Assembly: GCF_004923315.1 (NCBI RefSeq)
Contig: NZ_CP039650.1
Coordinates: forward strand, 1,439,501-1,503,500
Source: Azospirillum sp. TSA2s
Lineage (GTDB): Bacteria; Pseudomonadota; Alphaproteobacteria; Azospirillales; Azospirillaceae
Direction: 5' to 3'
Length of the DNA: 64,000 nucleotides
The notes below the pieces were generated by a model that searched no databases, was not told the DNA's origin, and saw only the letters and a program-made list of their open reading frames with translations. Shown in pieces: positions 36,153 through 45,551 of the stretch (the first letter of the stretch is position 1; every line of letters begins with the position of its first letter). The position numbers were made by a program, and so were the translations under genes.

Positions 36153-37738
36153 ACCGCTTTGCCGCGCTGATCGACGCGCTGGTCTTCATGCCGTCGCGCA
36201 ACGGCAAGATCCGCCTGCTGGTCGAACATTTCGCCACCGCGCCGGACCCCGAGCGCGGCTGGGCGCTGGCGGCGCTGACCGGGGCGCTGAGCTTCCGCGA
36301 GGCCAAGCCGGCGGCGATCCGCGAACTGGCGGCGACCCGAGTCGATCCGCAATTGCTGGCGCTGTCCTACGACTATGTCGGCGATCTGGCGGAGACGGTG
36401 GCGCTGATCTGGCCGGAGCGTGCTGAACGCGCGAACAGTCTGCCGCCGAGCCTGGACGAGGTGGTGGAGGGGCTGCGGGCCGCCAAGCGCGGGCAGGTGA
36501 TCGGGCTGGTGGAGGGCTGGCTCGACACGCTCGACTCGTCGGGGCGGTTTGCGTTGCTGAAGCTCATCACCGGGGCGCTGCGCATCGGCGTGTCGGCGCG
36601 GCTGGCCAAGACGGCGCTGGCGGAGTGGGGCAGGACGGCCCGGCCGGAGGTCAGCGTCGATGACGTGGAGGAGGTCTGGCACGGGCTGACCGCCCCCTAT
36701 GCGGAGCTGTTCGCCTGGCTGGAGGGGCGGGCCGAGCAGCCGGCCACCGGCTCCGGTGCCGGCTTCCGCCCGATGATGCTGTCCCACCCGCTGGAGGAGG
36801 AGGACCGCGCCGGGCTCGACCCCGCCGCCTATGCCGCCGAATGGAAATGGGACGGCATCCGCGTGCAGATGGTGGCGCGCGGCGGGGAGCGGCGGCTCTA
36901 CAGCCGCACCGGCGACGACGTGTCGGGGGCCTTTCCCGACATCGTCGACCATATGAGCTTCGACGCCGTGCTGGACGGCGAGCTGCTGGTGGCGCGCGAC
37001 GGGGTGGTGGCGCCCTTCAACGATCTGCAGCAGCGCCTCAACCGCAAGACGGTGACGGCGCAGATGCTGCGCGACGGGCCGGCCTGGGTGCGGCTCTACG
37101 ACATCCTGTTCGACGGCGAGGAGGACCTGCGCGGCCTGTCCTTCGTCGAGCGGCGCGCCCGGCTGGAGCGCTGGTATGAGGCGGTGCAGCCGCGGCGGAT
37201 GGATTTGTCGCCGATGGTGCCCTTCACGGCCTGGGACGAGCTGGTGGCGTTGCGCGAGGGCGCGCGGGAGAACGGCATCGAGGGGCTGATGCTGAAACGG
37301 CGCGACAGCGCCTATCTGGCCGGGCGGCCGAAGGGGCCGTGGTTCAAATGGAAGCGCGGGGCGCTGACGCTCGACACCGTGATGATGTACGCCCAGCGCG
37401 GCCACGGGAAGCGGTCGAGCTATTATTCCGATTACACCTTCGGCGTCTGGCGAGGGGAGGAGCTGGTGCCGGTCGGCAAGGCCTATTCCGGTTTCACCGA
37501 CGCCGAACTGATCGAACTGGACCGCTGGGTGCGCAACCACACCACCCGCCGTTACGGCCCGGTGCGCGAGGTGGAGGCCGGGCTGGTGCTGGAAGTCGCC
37601 TTCGACAGCGTGCACCCGTCGACCCGGCACAAGAGCGGGCTGGCCATGCGCTTCCCCCGCATCCACCGCATCCGCTGGGACAAGCCGGCGCATGAGGCGG
37701 ACCGGCTGGAGACGCTCGCGGCGATGGTGGTGGGGTAA
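36149..37738 (+). CDS. ATP-dependent DNA ligase (cluster type)
   Basis: 529 residues from a GTG overlapping the exonuclease stop (GTGA). An N-terminal helical DNA-binding domain covers about 1-190. The adenylation domain carries Lys233 in AEWKWDGIRVQ, later motifs RLYSRTGDDVS and EGLMLKRRDSAYLAGRPKG, and the OB-fold end VAFDSVHPSTRHKSGLAMRF. It seals nicks using ATP, separate from the essential NAD-dependent LigA. In many bacteria a DEXH helicase and a phosphoesterase complete this cluster; neither follows here. A long palindromic repeat lies directly after the stop. Confidence 0.93.
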   Translation: MNRFAALIDALVFMPSRNGKIRLLVEHFATAPDPERGWALAALTGALSFREAKPAAIRELAATRVDPQLLALSYDYVGDLAETVALIWPERAERANSLPPSLDEVVEGLRAAKRGQVIGLVEGWLDTLDSSGRFALLKLITGALRIGVSARLAKTALAEWGRTARPEVSVDDVEEVWHGLTAPYAELFAWLEGRAEQPATGSGAGFRPMMLSHPLEEEDRAGLDPAAYAAEWKWDGIRVQMVARGGERRLYSRTGDDVSGAFPDIVDHMSFDAVLDGELLVARDGVVAPFNDLQQRLNRKTVTAQMLRDGPAWVRLYDILFDGEEDLRGLSFVERRARLERWYEAVQPRRMDLSPMVPFTAWDELVALREGARENGIEGLMLKRRDSAYLAGRPKGPWFKWKRGALTLDTVMMYAQRGHGKRSSYYSDYTFGVWRGEELVPVGKAYSGFTDAELIELDRWVRNHTTRRYGPVREVEAGLVLEVAFDSVHPSTRHKSGLAMRFPRIHRIRWDKPAHEADRLETLAAMVVG

Positions 37739-37740
37739 GA

Positions 37741-37895
37741 TTCCCTCTCCCGCCCCGGGAGAGGGAAGGGGCCCATGCGAAGCATGGGAAGGGTGAGGGG
37801 TGATCCAAGGAACCATGCGGTTCGGGTTTCTTGGGCCACCCCTCACCCTCCCCGCCTTTGGCGGGTCCCCTCCCTCTCCCGGGGCGGGAGAGGGC
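37741..37895. repeat. C/G-rich palindromic element, nested inverted repeats
   Basis: Outer arms CCCTCTCCCGCCCCGGGAGA (left, with GGG) and TCCCTCTCCCGGGGCGGGAG (right, with AGGG) are inverted copies, each also self-complementary. Inner arms GGGTGAGGGGTG and CACCCCTCACCC pair as well, and the centre contains AACCATGCGGTT-like pairing. It fills the gap between the ligase gene and the convergent lipoprotein gene. Related in composition to 380-514 and 59383-59541. Confidence 0.8.
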
Positions 37896-37928
37896 ATTTG
37901 TCATCATCGCGATTGACGTGAGGGATCC

Positions 37929-38120
37929 CTAACGCAGCGGCGCCGTCACCACGTCGACGGAGGTTTCCGCCACGGTGCCGACGACATCCACGGCGGTGCC
38001 GGCGATGCTGGCCGCACCGCTGGCCACGCCGGTGACGGCACCGCAGCCGCTCAGCGAAGCGCCCAGCAGCAACAGGGCTGCGAGCGGGAGACGGCGGCGG
38101 GAAGCGGGGCGGCGGGACAT
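37929..38120 (-). CDS. Small lipoprotein
   Basis: 63 residues. Signal sequence with lipobox LSGC; the acylated Cys is residue 26 (LLLLGASLSGC). The mature 38 residues (AVTGVASGAASIAGTAVDVV onward) are small and hydrophobic-amphipathic with repeated A/G/V/T, resembling short entericidin-like or phage-shock-type lipoproteins, but not diagnostic of any family. The ATG at 38120 follows GGAGG. A charged extension upstream of this ATG is not supported. Confidence 0.75.
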   Translation of the reverse strand: MSRRPASRRRLPLAALLLLGASLSGCGAVTGVASGAASIAGTAVDVVGTVAETSVDVVTAPLR

Positions 38121-38470
38121 GCTGTCCTCCAGAAAACCAAGGGGCTGGAACGAAACCGAGGGCATTGCAGCACGCAATCCCCACCGAAAGGTTAATTCGG
38201 GCATTTGGCACAACAGCCGTGAAATCTGCCGTCCTGCGAAGAAGCGATCACTGATCCTGAATATTACAAGTAATTAATAGTGGTGTAATACCTTGATATA
38301 GGTTTCCGCAAAGATAGGGCGGACTTAAAAGAAATCGGCATGGCTGCCATGAGTATTCATCCAACTTTGCGGAATGTTTCTGCGTGGCCGCGTTCATTTC
38401 CGGCCCCATATCAGGCCTGCCGAGCGACGAATGACGTCTGCGAGCAATCGACTGGTAGGGAAAGACACCG
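38121..38470. other. AT-rich divergent intergenic region
   Basis: 350 bp between the lipoprotein gene and the patatin-like gene. The stretch 38255-38340 is AT-rich (TATTACAAGTAATTAATAGT and nearby) and probably holds promoters for one or both genes. No clear operator dyad, small RNA or coding frame was found. Confidence 0.45.
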
Positions 38471-39649
38471 ATGCGCGACGGATCCTTTGCCGATCTCACC
38501 GCCCCCTACGACCGGGTGGCTCTCGTCCTGCAAGGCGGCGGAGCGCTGGGGGCCTATCAGGCGGGCGTCGTCGAGGGGCTGTTCAAGCACGACATCCATC
38601 CGACCTGGGTGGCCGGCGTGTCGATCGGCGCCGTCAACGCGGCGCTGATCGCCGGCAACCCGCCGGAGCGGCGCTGCGCCGCGCTGGCGGAGTTCTGGGC
38701 CCGCGTCGCCCCGCCCTCGCCCTGGGAGCATGCGGAGGCGCTGTGGCGGCGGCTCGATCCCGACGGCCCGTCGATTTCCATCCTCAACCAATGGAGCGCG
38801 TGGCGGACGGCGCTGTCCGGGCAGCCGGGCTTCTTCCGGCCGCGGCCGGCGGTGGAATGGGCGGCGGCCGGCCCCTTCGCCGGGCCGACCAGCGTCTATG
38901 ACACCGCGCCGCTGAAAGGCACGCTGGAGGACCTGATCGACTTCGACAGGATCAACCGGGGCGATGTCCGGTTGTCGCTGGGCGCGGTCAATGTGCGGAC
39001 CGGCAACTCCATCTATTTCGACACCGAGACCCACCGGATCGGCCCGGAGCATGTGATGGCCAGCGGCGCCCTGCCGCCCGGCTTCGCCCCCGTGGAGATC
39101 GACGGCGAGTTCTATTGGGACGGCGGGCTGGTCTCCAACACGCCACTGGATCATGTGCTGGAGGACCAGCCGCGCCGCGACACGCTGGTCTTCCAGGTCG
39201 ACCTGTGGAGCGCCAGCGGTCAGGTGCCGCGCGGCATGTCGGAGGTGCTGGAGCGGCAGAAGGACATCACCTATTCCAGCCGCACCCGCTTCAACACCGA
39301 CAAGGTCACCTACGAGCAGACCCTGCGCAACCAGCTGGTCACTCTGCTCGACCGGCTGCCCGGCGATCTTCGCGACACGCCGGAGGCCAGGGCGCTGCGG
39401 CGCGCCGCCTGCGGGGCGGCGATCAACATCATCCACCTGATCTACCGCCGCAAAAGCTACGAGCGCGACAGCAAGGACTACGAGTTCTCCAACGCCGGCA
39501 TGCGCGAGCATTGGGAGAGCGGCCTTGCCGACACGCTCGCCACGCTCGCCCACCCGGACTGGCTGGCGATGCCGTCGCGGCTGGACGGTCCCGTCACGCA
39601 CGATCTGCGGCGGCCGGCCCCAACCGAAACCCCAACCGATGCAGCTTGA
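38471..39649 (+). CDS. Patatin-like phospholipase with DUF3734 C-terminal domain
   Basis: 392 residues. Oxyanion-hole glycines in [19 protein letters not shown], nucleophile Ser51 in [11 protein letters not shown], and the catalytic Asp in [12 protein letters not shown] complete the patatin Ser-Asp dyad. The C-terminal part, including [20 protein letters not shown], matches the DUF3734 extension seen in alphaproteobacterial patatins near PHB genes. Expected acyl-ester hydrolase. A 3-hydroxybutyrate dehydrogenase follows 37 bp downstream on the same strand, suggesting a link with PHB or lipid turnover. Confidence 0.92.
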   Translation: MRDGSFADLTAPYDRVALVLQGGGALGAYQAGVVEGLFKHDIHPTWVAGVSIGAVNAALIAGNPPERRCAALAEFWARVAPPSPWEHAEALWRRLDPDGPSISILNQWSAWRTALSGQPGFFRPRPAVEWAAAGPFAGPTSVYDTAPLKGTLEDLIDFDRINRGDVRLSLGAVNVRTGNSIYFDTETHRIGPEHVMASGALPPGFAPVEIDGEFYWDGGLVSNTPLDHVLEDQPRRDTLVFQVDLWSASGQVPRGMSEVLERQKDITYSSRTRFNTDKVTYEQTLRNQLVTLLDRLPGDLRDTPEARALRRAACGAAINIIHLIYRRKSYERDSKDYEFSNAGMREHWESGLADTLATLAHPDWLAMPSRLDGPVTHDLRRPAPTETPTDAA

Positions 39650-39686
39650 ACGCCAAGCAATGCAGTTTGAACGAAGGAGCAGACCC

Positions 39687-40466
39687 ATGCGTTTGCAGGA
39701 CAAAGTCGCCGTCATCACCGGGGCGGCGAGCGGAATCGGGCTGGAAATCGCCCGGACATTCGCCGGCGAGGGCGCGCTGGTCGTCATCGCCGACCTCAAC
39801 CAGGCCGGTGCCGACGCCGCGGCGGCCAGCCTCGATCCCACCGGCAAGCGGGCGCTGGGCGTCGCCATGGACGTGACCGACGAGGCCCAGGTCGATGCCG
39901 GCATGGCCCGCGCCGTCGCCGCCTTCGGCCGCATCGACATCCTGGTCAGCAACGCCGGCATCCAGACGGTGGCGCCGCTCGAATCCTTTGAGTTCGCGAA
40001 GTGGAAGCAGCTTCTGTCCATCCATCTGGACGGCGCCTTCCTGACCACCCGCGCCGCCCTGCGGACGATGTACCAGCAGAAAAGCGGCAGCATCATCTAT
40101 ATGGGGTCGGTCCATTCCAAGGAGGCGTCGCCGCTGAAGGCGCCCTACGTCACCGCCAAGCACGGTCTGATCGGCCTCGCCAAGGTGGTCGCCAAGGAAG
40201 GGGCGGCGCATGGCGTGCGCGCCAACGTGATCTGCCCCGGCTTCGTCCGCACCCCCCTAGTCGAGAAGCAGATCCCGGAACAGGCCAAGGAGTTGGGCAT
40301 CTCCGAGGAGGAGGTGGTCAAGACCGTGATGCTGAAGGAGACCGTCGACGGCGAGTTCACGACGGTCGAGGACGTTGCCCAGGCCGCCCTGTTCTTCGCG
40401 TCCTTCGGATCGAACGCGCTGACCGGCCAGTCGCTGGTCGTCAGCCATGGCTGGTTCATGCAATAG
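39687..40466 (+). CDS. bdhA: D-3-hydroxybutyrate dehydrogenase
   Basis: 259 residues, classical [18 protein letters not shown] cofactor motif, NAG in VSNAGIQTV, catalytic Ser in [10 protein letters not shown], and Tyr/Lys in [11 protein letters not shown]. The tail [11 protein letters not shown] is typical of 3-hydroxybutyrate dehydrogenase, which oxidises D-3-hydroxybutyrate to acetoacetate with NAD during PHB mobilisation. GAAGGAG precedes the ATG. Likely an operon with the patatin-like gene. A 14-bp direct repeat (ATGCAG[C/T]TTGAACG at 39639 and 39660) lies just upstream. Confidence 0.93.
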   Translation: MRLQDKVAVITGAASGIGLEIARTFAGEGALVVIADLNQAGADAAAASLDPTGKRALGVAMDVTDEAQVDAGMARAVAAFGRIDILVSNAGIQTVAPLESFEFAKWKQLLSIHLDGAFLTTRAALRTMYQQKSGSIIYMGSVHSKEASPLKAPYVTAKHGLIGLAKVVAKEGAAHGVRANVICPGFVRTPLVEKQIPEQAKELGISEEEVVKTVMLKETVDGEFTTVEDVAQAALFFASFGSNALTGQSLVVSHGWFMQ

Positions 40467-40486
40467 GCGGAACGCCGCCGGACTGA

Positions 40487-40519
40487 AAAAGGCGCCGGGC
40501 CATAGGCCTGACGCCTTTT
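40487..40519. terminator. Intrinsic terminator between bdhA and the convergent small gene
   Basis: AAAAGGCG ... CGCCTTTT stem with an additional inner GGGCC/GGCCT pairing. T- or A-runs on both sides allow function in both directions. Confidence 0.75.
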
Positions 40520-40549
40520 CGTTTGAAGATGAGCTTGCCCACTGAGAGC

Positions 40550-40741
40550 TTAGCTATGCTTTCCGGAAAAAGCCCAGGCTAGCGCGATCACCCATCCGAG
40601 GAAGGTCCAGCCAAGGAAGATGTTGATTACGATAACACCCCCTTTGCTTGTATGGTCGCGATTAACCGCGACGATCGTTGGCAAGAAATAGATCGCAATG
40701 CAAATTAGGCTGATGATCAATAACGCTCCATCTGGCCCCAT
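40550..40741 (-). CDS. Superinfection-immunity (Imm)-like small membrane protein
   Basis: 63 residues, two membrane spans at about 7-25 and 36-58. The sequence IYFLPTIVAVNRDH, then INIFLGWTFLGWVIALAWAF, has the FLPT...N..LGWT..GW..AL.W layout of the superinfection-immunity domain family named after phage T4 Imm. Many chromosomal homologues exist and their role is unknown. AAAGGAGA gives a strong ribosome site. The gene and its upstream region are far more AT-rich than both neighbours, suggesting recent acquisition. Monocistronic. Confidence 0.8.
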   Translation of the reverse strand: MGPDGALLIISLICIAIYFLPTIVAVNRDHTSKGGVIVINIFLGWTFLGWVIALAWAFSGKHS

Positions 40742-40809
40742 TTATTTTCTCCTTTATTAAATCCTTTTGAGTCATCTCTCGGCAGGGCTCATCAAAATGC
40801 GTAGGGCGC

Positions 40810-43332
40810 TCAGAACTCCTTCCAGTCGTCGTCGTCGCTGGTGCTGTGCTTCAGGACCGGGACCGCAGCGGTGCCGCGCGCGGGGGAGTCGGTGCGGGCT
40901 GACGGCTTGGTCGTCGCGACCCCGTGGGCCGTGCCGTTGCCGCGGGCGGCGGGCTTCGCCGTGGGCTTGGCGGCGGTGCGGGTCGGCGCCGCCGCGGCGC
41001 GGCGCGTGGTGGCGGCCGCTTGGGCGGTGTGGGCCGCGGCATGGACGGCGACCGGCGCGCGCGGAGCCGCGGCGTAACCGAAGCCGGCCGCCTGTTCGAA
41101 CTTGAAGAAGCCGACCAGCGACTTCAGGTCGCCGGCTTGACCGCTCATCGCCTGGGCGGCGGCGGTGGTCTCCTCCACCAGGGCGGCGTTCTTCTGCGTC
41201 ATCTCGTCCATGTTGGCGACGGTCGAGTTGATCTCGTCCAGCGCCGTCGCCTGCTCGGCCGAGGCCGACGCCATTTCGGCGATCAGGGTGGCCACCTGCT
41301 GCACGCCGGACACGATGCCCTGCAGCGCGTCGCCGGCCTTGCTGACCAGATCGACGCCGTCCTTCACCTGGGCATCGCTGTCCAGGATCAGGCCCTTGAT
41401 CTCCTTCGACGCCTGGGCGGAGCGCTGGGCGAGCTGCCGCACCTCCTGCGCCACCACGGCGAAGCCGCGCCCGGCGTCGCCGGCCCGCGCCGCCTCCACC
41501 GCGGCGTTCAAGGCCAGCAGGTTGGTCTGGAAGGCGATCTCGTCGATCACGCCGATGATGTCGGTGATCTTGCGGCTCGATTCCTCGATCCGGCGCATCG
41601 CCTCGATGGCCGAACCGGCGACGCCGCCGCCGGATTCGGCGGAGCCGCGGGCCTGGGCGGCCATCACGTTGGCGCGCTGGGCGTTCTCGGCGTTGGAGCG
41701 CACGGTCGCCCCCAGCTCTTCCATGCTGGCCGCGGTCTCCTCCAGCGAGGAGGCCTGCTGCTCGGTGCGGTCGGCGAGGTCGGAGGATCCCAGCGACACC
41801 TCGGCGGCGGCGGCGGCGATGGTCTCGGCCGCCTGGGTGATCTGGCCGACGATCTCGGCCAGCCGGGTGGAGGTGGCGTTGACGTCGGTCTTCACCCGCT
41901 CGAAGGCGCCCTGGTAGTCGCGGGTGACGCGGCGGTTCAGGTCGCCCTGGGCCAGCGCGCTCAACACCTCGCCCAGGTCGGCGATGACCGCCTCCACCGT
42001 GTCGGTCAGGCGGTTGATGCCCTGCGACATGGTCTTGTAGAAGCCGTCCTTGCCGGCCAGATCGATGCGGCGATCGAGGTCGCCCTTCGACACGGCGTCG
42101 ATCAGGCCGGCGATCTCCTCGCCGATGGCCTGCTCGCGGGCGCGTTGGGCCTCGGCGGCGCGGCGCTCGGCCTCCAGCCGCTCGCGCTCGGCCTCGTCCA
42201 TCCGCTTCTTCTCGACGGCGTTGTCCTTGAACACCAGCACGGCCTTGGCCATGCGGCCGATCTCGTCGCGGTTCTCCAGGGCGGGCACGTCGACCGTGAG
42301 GTTGCCGGCAGCCAGCTCCGTCATCGTGCCGGTCATCTGCACCACCGGGCGGACGATCGACCGCGCAGTGATCAGCGCCACCAGGATGCCGAGCACGAAG
42401 GCGCCCACCGCCATGCCGATCAGCAGCTTGGTGGTGGTCTCCATGTCGCTCTGCGCGCCGGTCAGCACCGCCTCGCGCGCCTCGGCCTGGGCGGCGATGG
42501 TCTTGTTGACCAGATCGGCGAACTCCTCCGCCTCCTTGGTCATGGTGCTGAATGCCAGGGTCTGCACCTCGGCGGCGGCCGCAACCACGCGGTTGAAGCT
42601 GTCCAGATAGCGGCCGGAGAACTGGATCGTCTCTTCGACGTCACGCTTCTGCACCGGGTCGGTCAGGCCGGCGGATAGGGCCGCAGCGGACTTCAGGAAG
42701 GCGTCCAGGCGGGTGCGCGCCTCCTCGGCCGCCTTCTGCGCCGGGTCCGTCAGGAAGCGCTGCACGCTCAACCGGGCGAGGATCAGGGTTTCCTGGGTCT
42801 GGCCCGCATGGGCCGCCGTCCGGAAATCGCCGGAGGCGATGCCGGCGGCGATCACCCGGCTCAGCCCCTCCCGCGCCTTCATGCCCAGCGGCACCAGTTC
42901 CTCCGACACCAGCCGGTCGCGCTGTTCGCGGGACTTGACCAGCTTGCCGAAGTTGGCGGTGTAGCCGTCGAACTGCTGGATCATGCGGTCGAGGTTGGCC
43001 CGGCGGCCGGGATCCTGCGTCGCCTCGCGGATGGCGCGCAGCATCTCGCCCAGCTTCGTCTGCTGCGCCTGGGTCGGGGCGATCAAGGCGTTGTTGCCGG
43101 AGAAGGAGTAGTTGACCACGTTCCGGCGCATGTCGGAGACCGAGCCGTCCACGTCCGAAATCCGCAGCGAATTGTCGGAGATCGTCGCATAGCGGGTGAA
43201 TCCGTCCTCCACCGTCGACAGCGACCGCACGCCAAGTGCTGCCACCAGGGCGAGGAGGACGAGGATCAGAAGGAACCCCACCTGGATGCGGGTGCCCACC
43301 TTGAATCGGCCGGCGAAGCTGGCGTTCTGCAT
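40810..43332 (-). CDS. Methyl-accepting chemotaxis protein
   Basis: 840 residues. First span near 16-38, periplasmic helical sensor domain to about 330, second span near 332-352, HAMP domains following, and the cytoplasmic signalling hairpin tip EIAFQTNLLALNAAVEAARA. The C-terminus is an Ala/Pro/Thr-rich flexible linker ending DDDDWKEF. A terminal xWxxF-type pentapeptide is the tether that CheR/CheB use in long receptors. The ligand is unknown. I chose the ATG at 43332 (MQNASFAG); longer frames reach into non-coding sequence. Confidence 0.95.
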   Translation of the reverse strand: MQNASFAGRFKVGTRIQVGFLLILVLLALVAALGVRSLSTVEDGFTRYATISDNSLRISDVDGSVSDMRRNVVNYSFSGNNALIAPTQAQQTKLGEMLRAIREATQDPGRRANLDRMIQQFDGYTANFGKLVKSREQRDRLVSEELVPLGMKAREGLSRVIAAGIASGDFRTAAHAGQTQETLILARLSVQRFLTDPAQKAAEEARTRLDAFLKSAAALSAGLTDPVQKRDVEETIQFSGRYLDSFNRVVAAAAEVQTLAFSTMTKEAEEFADLVNKTIAAQAEAREAVLTGAQSDMETTTKLLIGMAVGAFVLGILVALITARSIVRPVVQMTGTMTELAAGNLTVDVPALENRDEIGRMAKAVLVFKDNAVEKKRMDEAERERLEAERRAAEAQRAREQAIGEEIAGLIDAVSKGDLDRRIDLAGKDGFYKTMSQGINRLTDTVEAVIADLGEVLSALAQGDLNRRVTRDYQGAFERVKTDVNATSTRLAEIVGQITQAAETIAAAAAEVSLGSSDLADRTEQQASSLEETAASMEELGATVRSNAENAQRANVMAAQARGSAESGGGVAGSAIEAMRRIEESSRKITDIIGVIDEIAFQTNLLALNAAVEAARAGDAGRGFAVVAQEVRQLAQRSAQASKEIKGLILDSDAQVKDGVDLVSKAGDALQGIVSGVQQVATLIAEMASASAEQATALDEINSTVANMDEMTQKNAALVEETTAAAQAMSGQAGDLKSLVGFFKFEQAAGFGYAAAPRAPVAVHAAAHTAQAAATTRRAAAAPTRTAAKPTAKPAARGNGTAHGVATTKPSARTDSPARGTAAVPVLKHSTSDDDDWKEF

Positions 43333-43606
43333 GGTCAAATGCCTTGGTCTGCGGTGCGGATCGAACGCGATACGCCCGGCAGGGTAGAGGAAGATGGTTT
43401 CCAGTCCGTTGCCATGGCGCAAGGAAATGCAGGGAAAGCGTCCCTGGGCCGCGGCAAAATCGTGTCAAAGTCGCGGCGCGGGGCTTTGACGATGCCGCAC
43501 CGGTCCCTAGGTTAGGTCGCCTGAACAGCATTTCGGGGCGGTGCCATGGTCTGGCCCATTCCCTGGGCTGGTTTCCCGAAACCCGCAGAGACCACCGAAG
43601 AAGAAG

Positions 43607-45529
43607 ATGCGCCGCAGCCTTCCGCCGACCTCCGAAAACAGCGCCTTCACCCGCCCGTCCGGCGACCTGCGCGCCGCGATGCGCTCGCTGGCGCCTTATA
43701 TCTGGCCCAGCGATTCCCTGGAGACGCGGATCCGGGTGGTGGCGGCGATGCTGCTGCTGATCGGCGCCAAGGTCGCCAACGTCTATGTGCCGATCTTCTA
43801 CAAGCATGCGGTGGACGCGCTGACGCCTGCCTCTGCGGGCGGGAGCGTTGGGCCGGGCGCGGCGGTGACCATCCCCCTGGGACTGATCGTCGCATACGGC
43901 CTTGCCCGCGTGACCTCGCTGATCTTCGCCGAGCTGCGCGACGCCGTCTTCGCCACCGTGGCGCAGCGGACCATCCGCCGGGTGGCGCTGTCGGTGTTCC
44001 GGCACCTGCACGCGCTGTCGCTGCGCTTTCATCTGGAACGCCAGACCGGTGGCCTGACCCGCTCGCTGGAACGCGGCACCCGGGCCATTGAGTCGCTGCT
44101 GCGCTACACCCTGTTCTCCATCGTGCCGACGCTGGTGGAGATCGCGCTGGTCTGCGCCATCCTGTGGAAGCTGTTCAGCATCTGGTTCGCGCTGGCCACC
44201 TTCGTCACGGTGATGGGCTACATCCTCTACACCTTCTTCGTGTCGGAATGGCGCATCAAGTTCCGCCGGCAGATGAACGACACCGACAGCAAGGCCAACA
44301 CCAAGGCGATCGACAGCCTGCTGAACTACGAGACGGTCAAGTATTTCGGCAACGAGGAGCATGAGGCCCGCCGCTACGACGGCGCGCTGCAGAGCTACGA
44401 GAAGGCGGCGGTGCGCAGCCAGCAGAGCCTGTCGCTGCTGAATGTCGGCCAGTCGGCGATCATCTCGCTGGGGCTGGCGGTGGTGATGGGCATGGCCGCC
44501 AAGGGCATCGTCGACGGCAGCATGTCGCTGGGCGACTTCGTGCTGGTGAACACCTATCTGCTGCAGCTCTACCAGCCGCTGAACTTCTTCGGCGTCGTCT
44601 ATCGCGAGATCAAGCAGTCGCTGATCGACATCGAGTCGATGGTCACGCTGCTGGCGGTCGACCGCGAGGTGGCCGACGGCCCCGAGGCGAAGCCGCTGGC
44701 GGTCGATGGGGCGGAGCTGCGCTTCGAGGGGGTGGAGTTCGGCTACGATCCGCGCCGGCCGATCCTGAAGGATGTCAGCTTCACCGTGCCGGCCGGCAAG
44801 ACGGTTGCCATCGTCGGCCCGTCGGGGGCGGGCAAGTCCACCATCAGCCGGCTGCTGTTCCGCTTCTACGACGTCAACGGCGGCCGGGTGCTGATCGACG
44901 GGCAGGACATCCGCGACGTCACCCAGTCCTCACTGCGCGCGTCCATCGGCATCGTCCCGCAGGACACCGTGCTGTTCAACGACACCGTCTTCTACAACAT
45001 CGCCTATGGCCGCCCCGGCGCCAGCCCGGCGGAGGTGGAGCGGGCGGCGCGGCTGGCCCACATCCACGACTTCATCATGGCGCTGCCCGACGGCTACCAG
45101 ACCACGGTGGGCGAACGCGGGCTGAAGCTGTCCGGCGGCGAGAAGCAGCGCGTCGCCATCGCCCGCACCATCCTGAAGGACCCGGCGATCCTGCTGTTCG
45201 ACGAGGCGACGAGCGCGCTCGACACCCACACCGAACGGGAAATCCAGGCCAACCTGCGCGAGGTCAGCCGCGGCCGCACCACGCTGGTGATCGCCCACCG
45301 GCTGTCCACCGTGATCGACGCCGACGAGATCCTGGTGCTGGAGGCCGGCCGGGTGATCGAGCGCGGCCACCATGCCGACCTGCTGGCCGCCCGCGGCGCC
45401 TATGCCGCCCTGTGGACGCGGCAGCAGGAAGCCAGCCAGGGGGCCAATGGGGCGTCCAATGGGGCGTCCAACCAAGCGCCCGATGGCGGCGGACCCGCGC
45501 CGTTGCCCGGCGTGCTGGCCTCGACCTGA
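43607..45529 (+). CDS. Atm1/HMT-type ABC exporter (fused membrane and ATPase domains)
   Basis: 640 residues. Six-helix transmembrane domain at about 50-345 with the Atm1-type stretch LNYETVKYFGNEEHEARRYD. The ATPase has Walker A VGPSGAGKS, signature LSGGEKQRVAIART and Walker B ILLFDEATSALD. Atm1-type exporters move glutathione-linked sulfur/iron or metal-glutathione conjugates out of the cytoplasm. The C-terminal tail holds a short N-G-A-S repeat from a 12-bp duplication. A haem oxygenase gene follows after 22 bp, hinting at shared iron/haem physiology. Start ATG 43607 after GAAGAAGA. Confidence 0.93.
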   Translation: MRRSLPPTSENSAFTRPSGDLRAAMRSLAPYIWPSDSLETRIRVVAAMLLLIGAKVANVYVPIFYKHAVDALTPASAGGSVGPGAAVTIPLGLIVAYGLARVTSLIFAELRDAVFATVAQRTIRRVALSVFRHLHALSLRFHLERQTGGLTRSLERGTRAIESLLRYTLFSIVPTLVEIALVCAILWKLFSIWFALATFVTVMGYILYTFFVSEWRIKFRRQMNDTDSKANTKAIDSLLNYETVKYFGNEEHEARRYDGALQSYEKAAVRSQQSLSLLNVGQSAIISLGLAVVMGMAAKGIVDGSMSLGDFVLVNTYLLQLYQPLNFFGVVYREIKQSLIDIESMVTLLAVDREVADGPEAKPLAVDGAELRFEGVEFGYDPRRPILKDVSFTVPAGKTVAIVGPSGAGKSTISRLLFRFYDVNGGRVLIDGQDIRDVTQSSLRASIGIVPQDTVLFNDTVFYNIAYGRPGASPAEVERAARLAHIHDFIMALPDGYQTTVGERGLKLSGGEKQRVAIARTILKDPAILLFDEATSALDTHTEREIQANLREVSRGRTTLVIAHRLSTVIDADEILVLEAGRVIERGHHADLLAARGAYAALWTRQQEASQGANGASNGASNQAPDGGGPAPLPGVLAST

Positions 45530-45551
45530 GCGGAAGCGCGGAGCACGTTTG

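Noticed and set aside
45443-45478. 12-bp repeat at the 3' end of the Atm1-like gene as a mobile element
   Set aside because: Only about two and a half units, in frame (N-G-A-S); a simple local duplication in a disordered tail.
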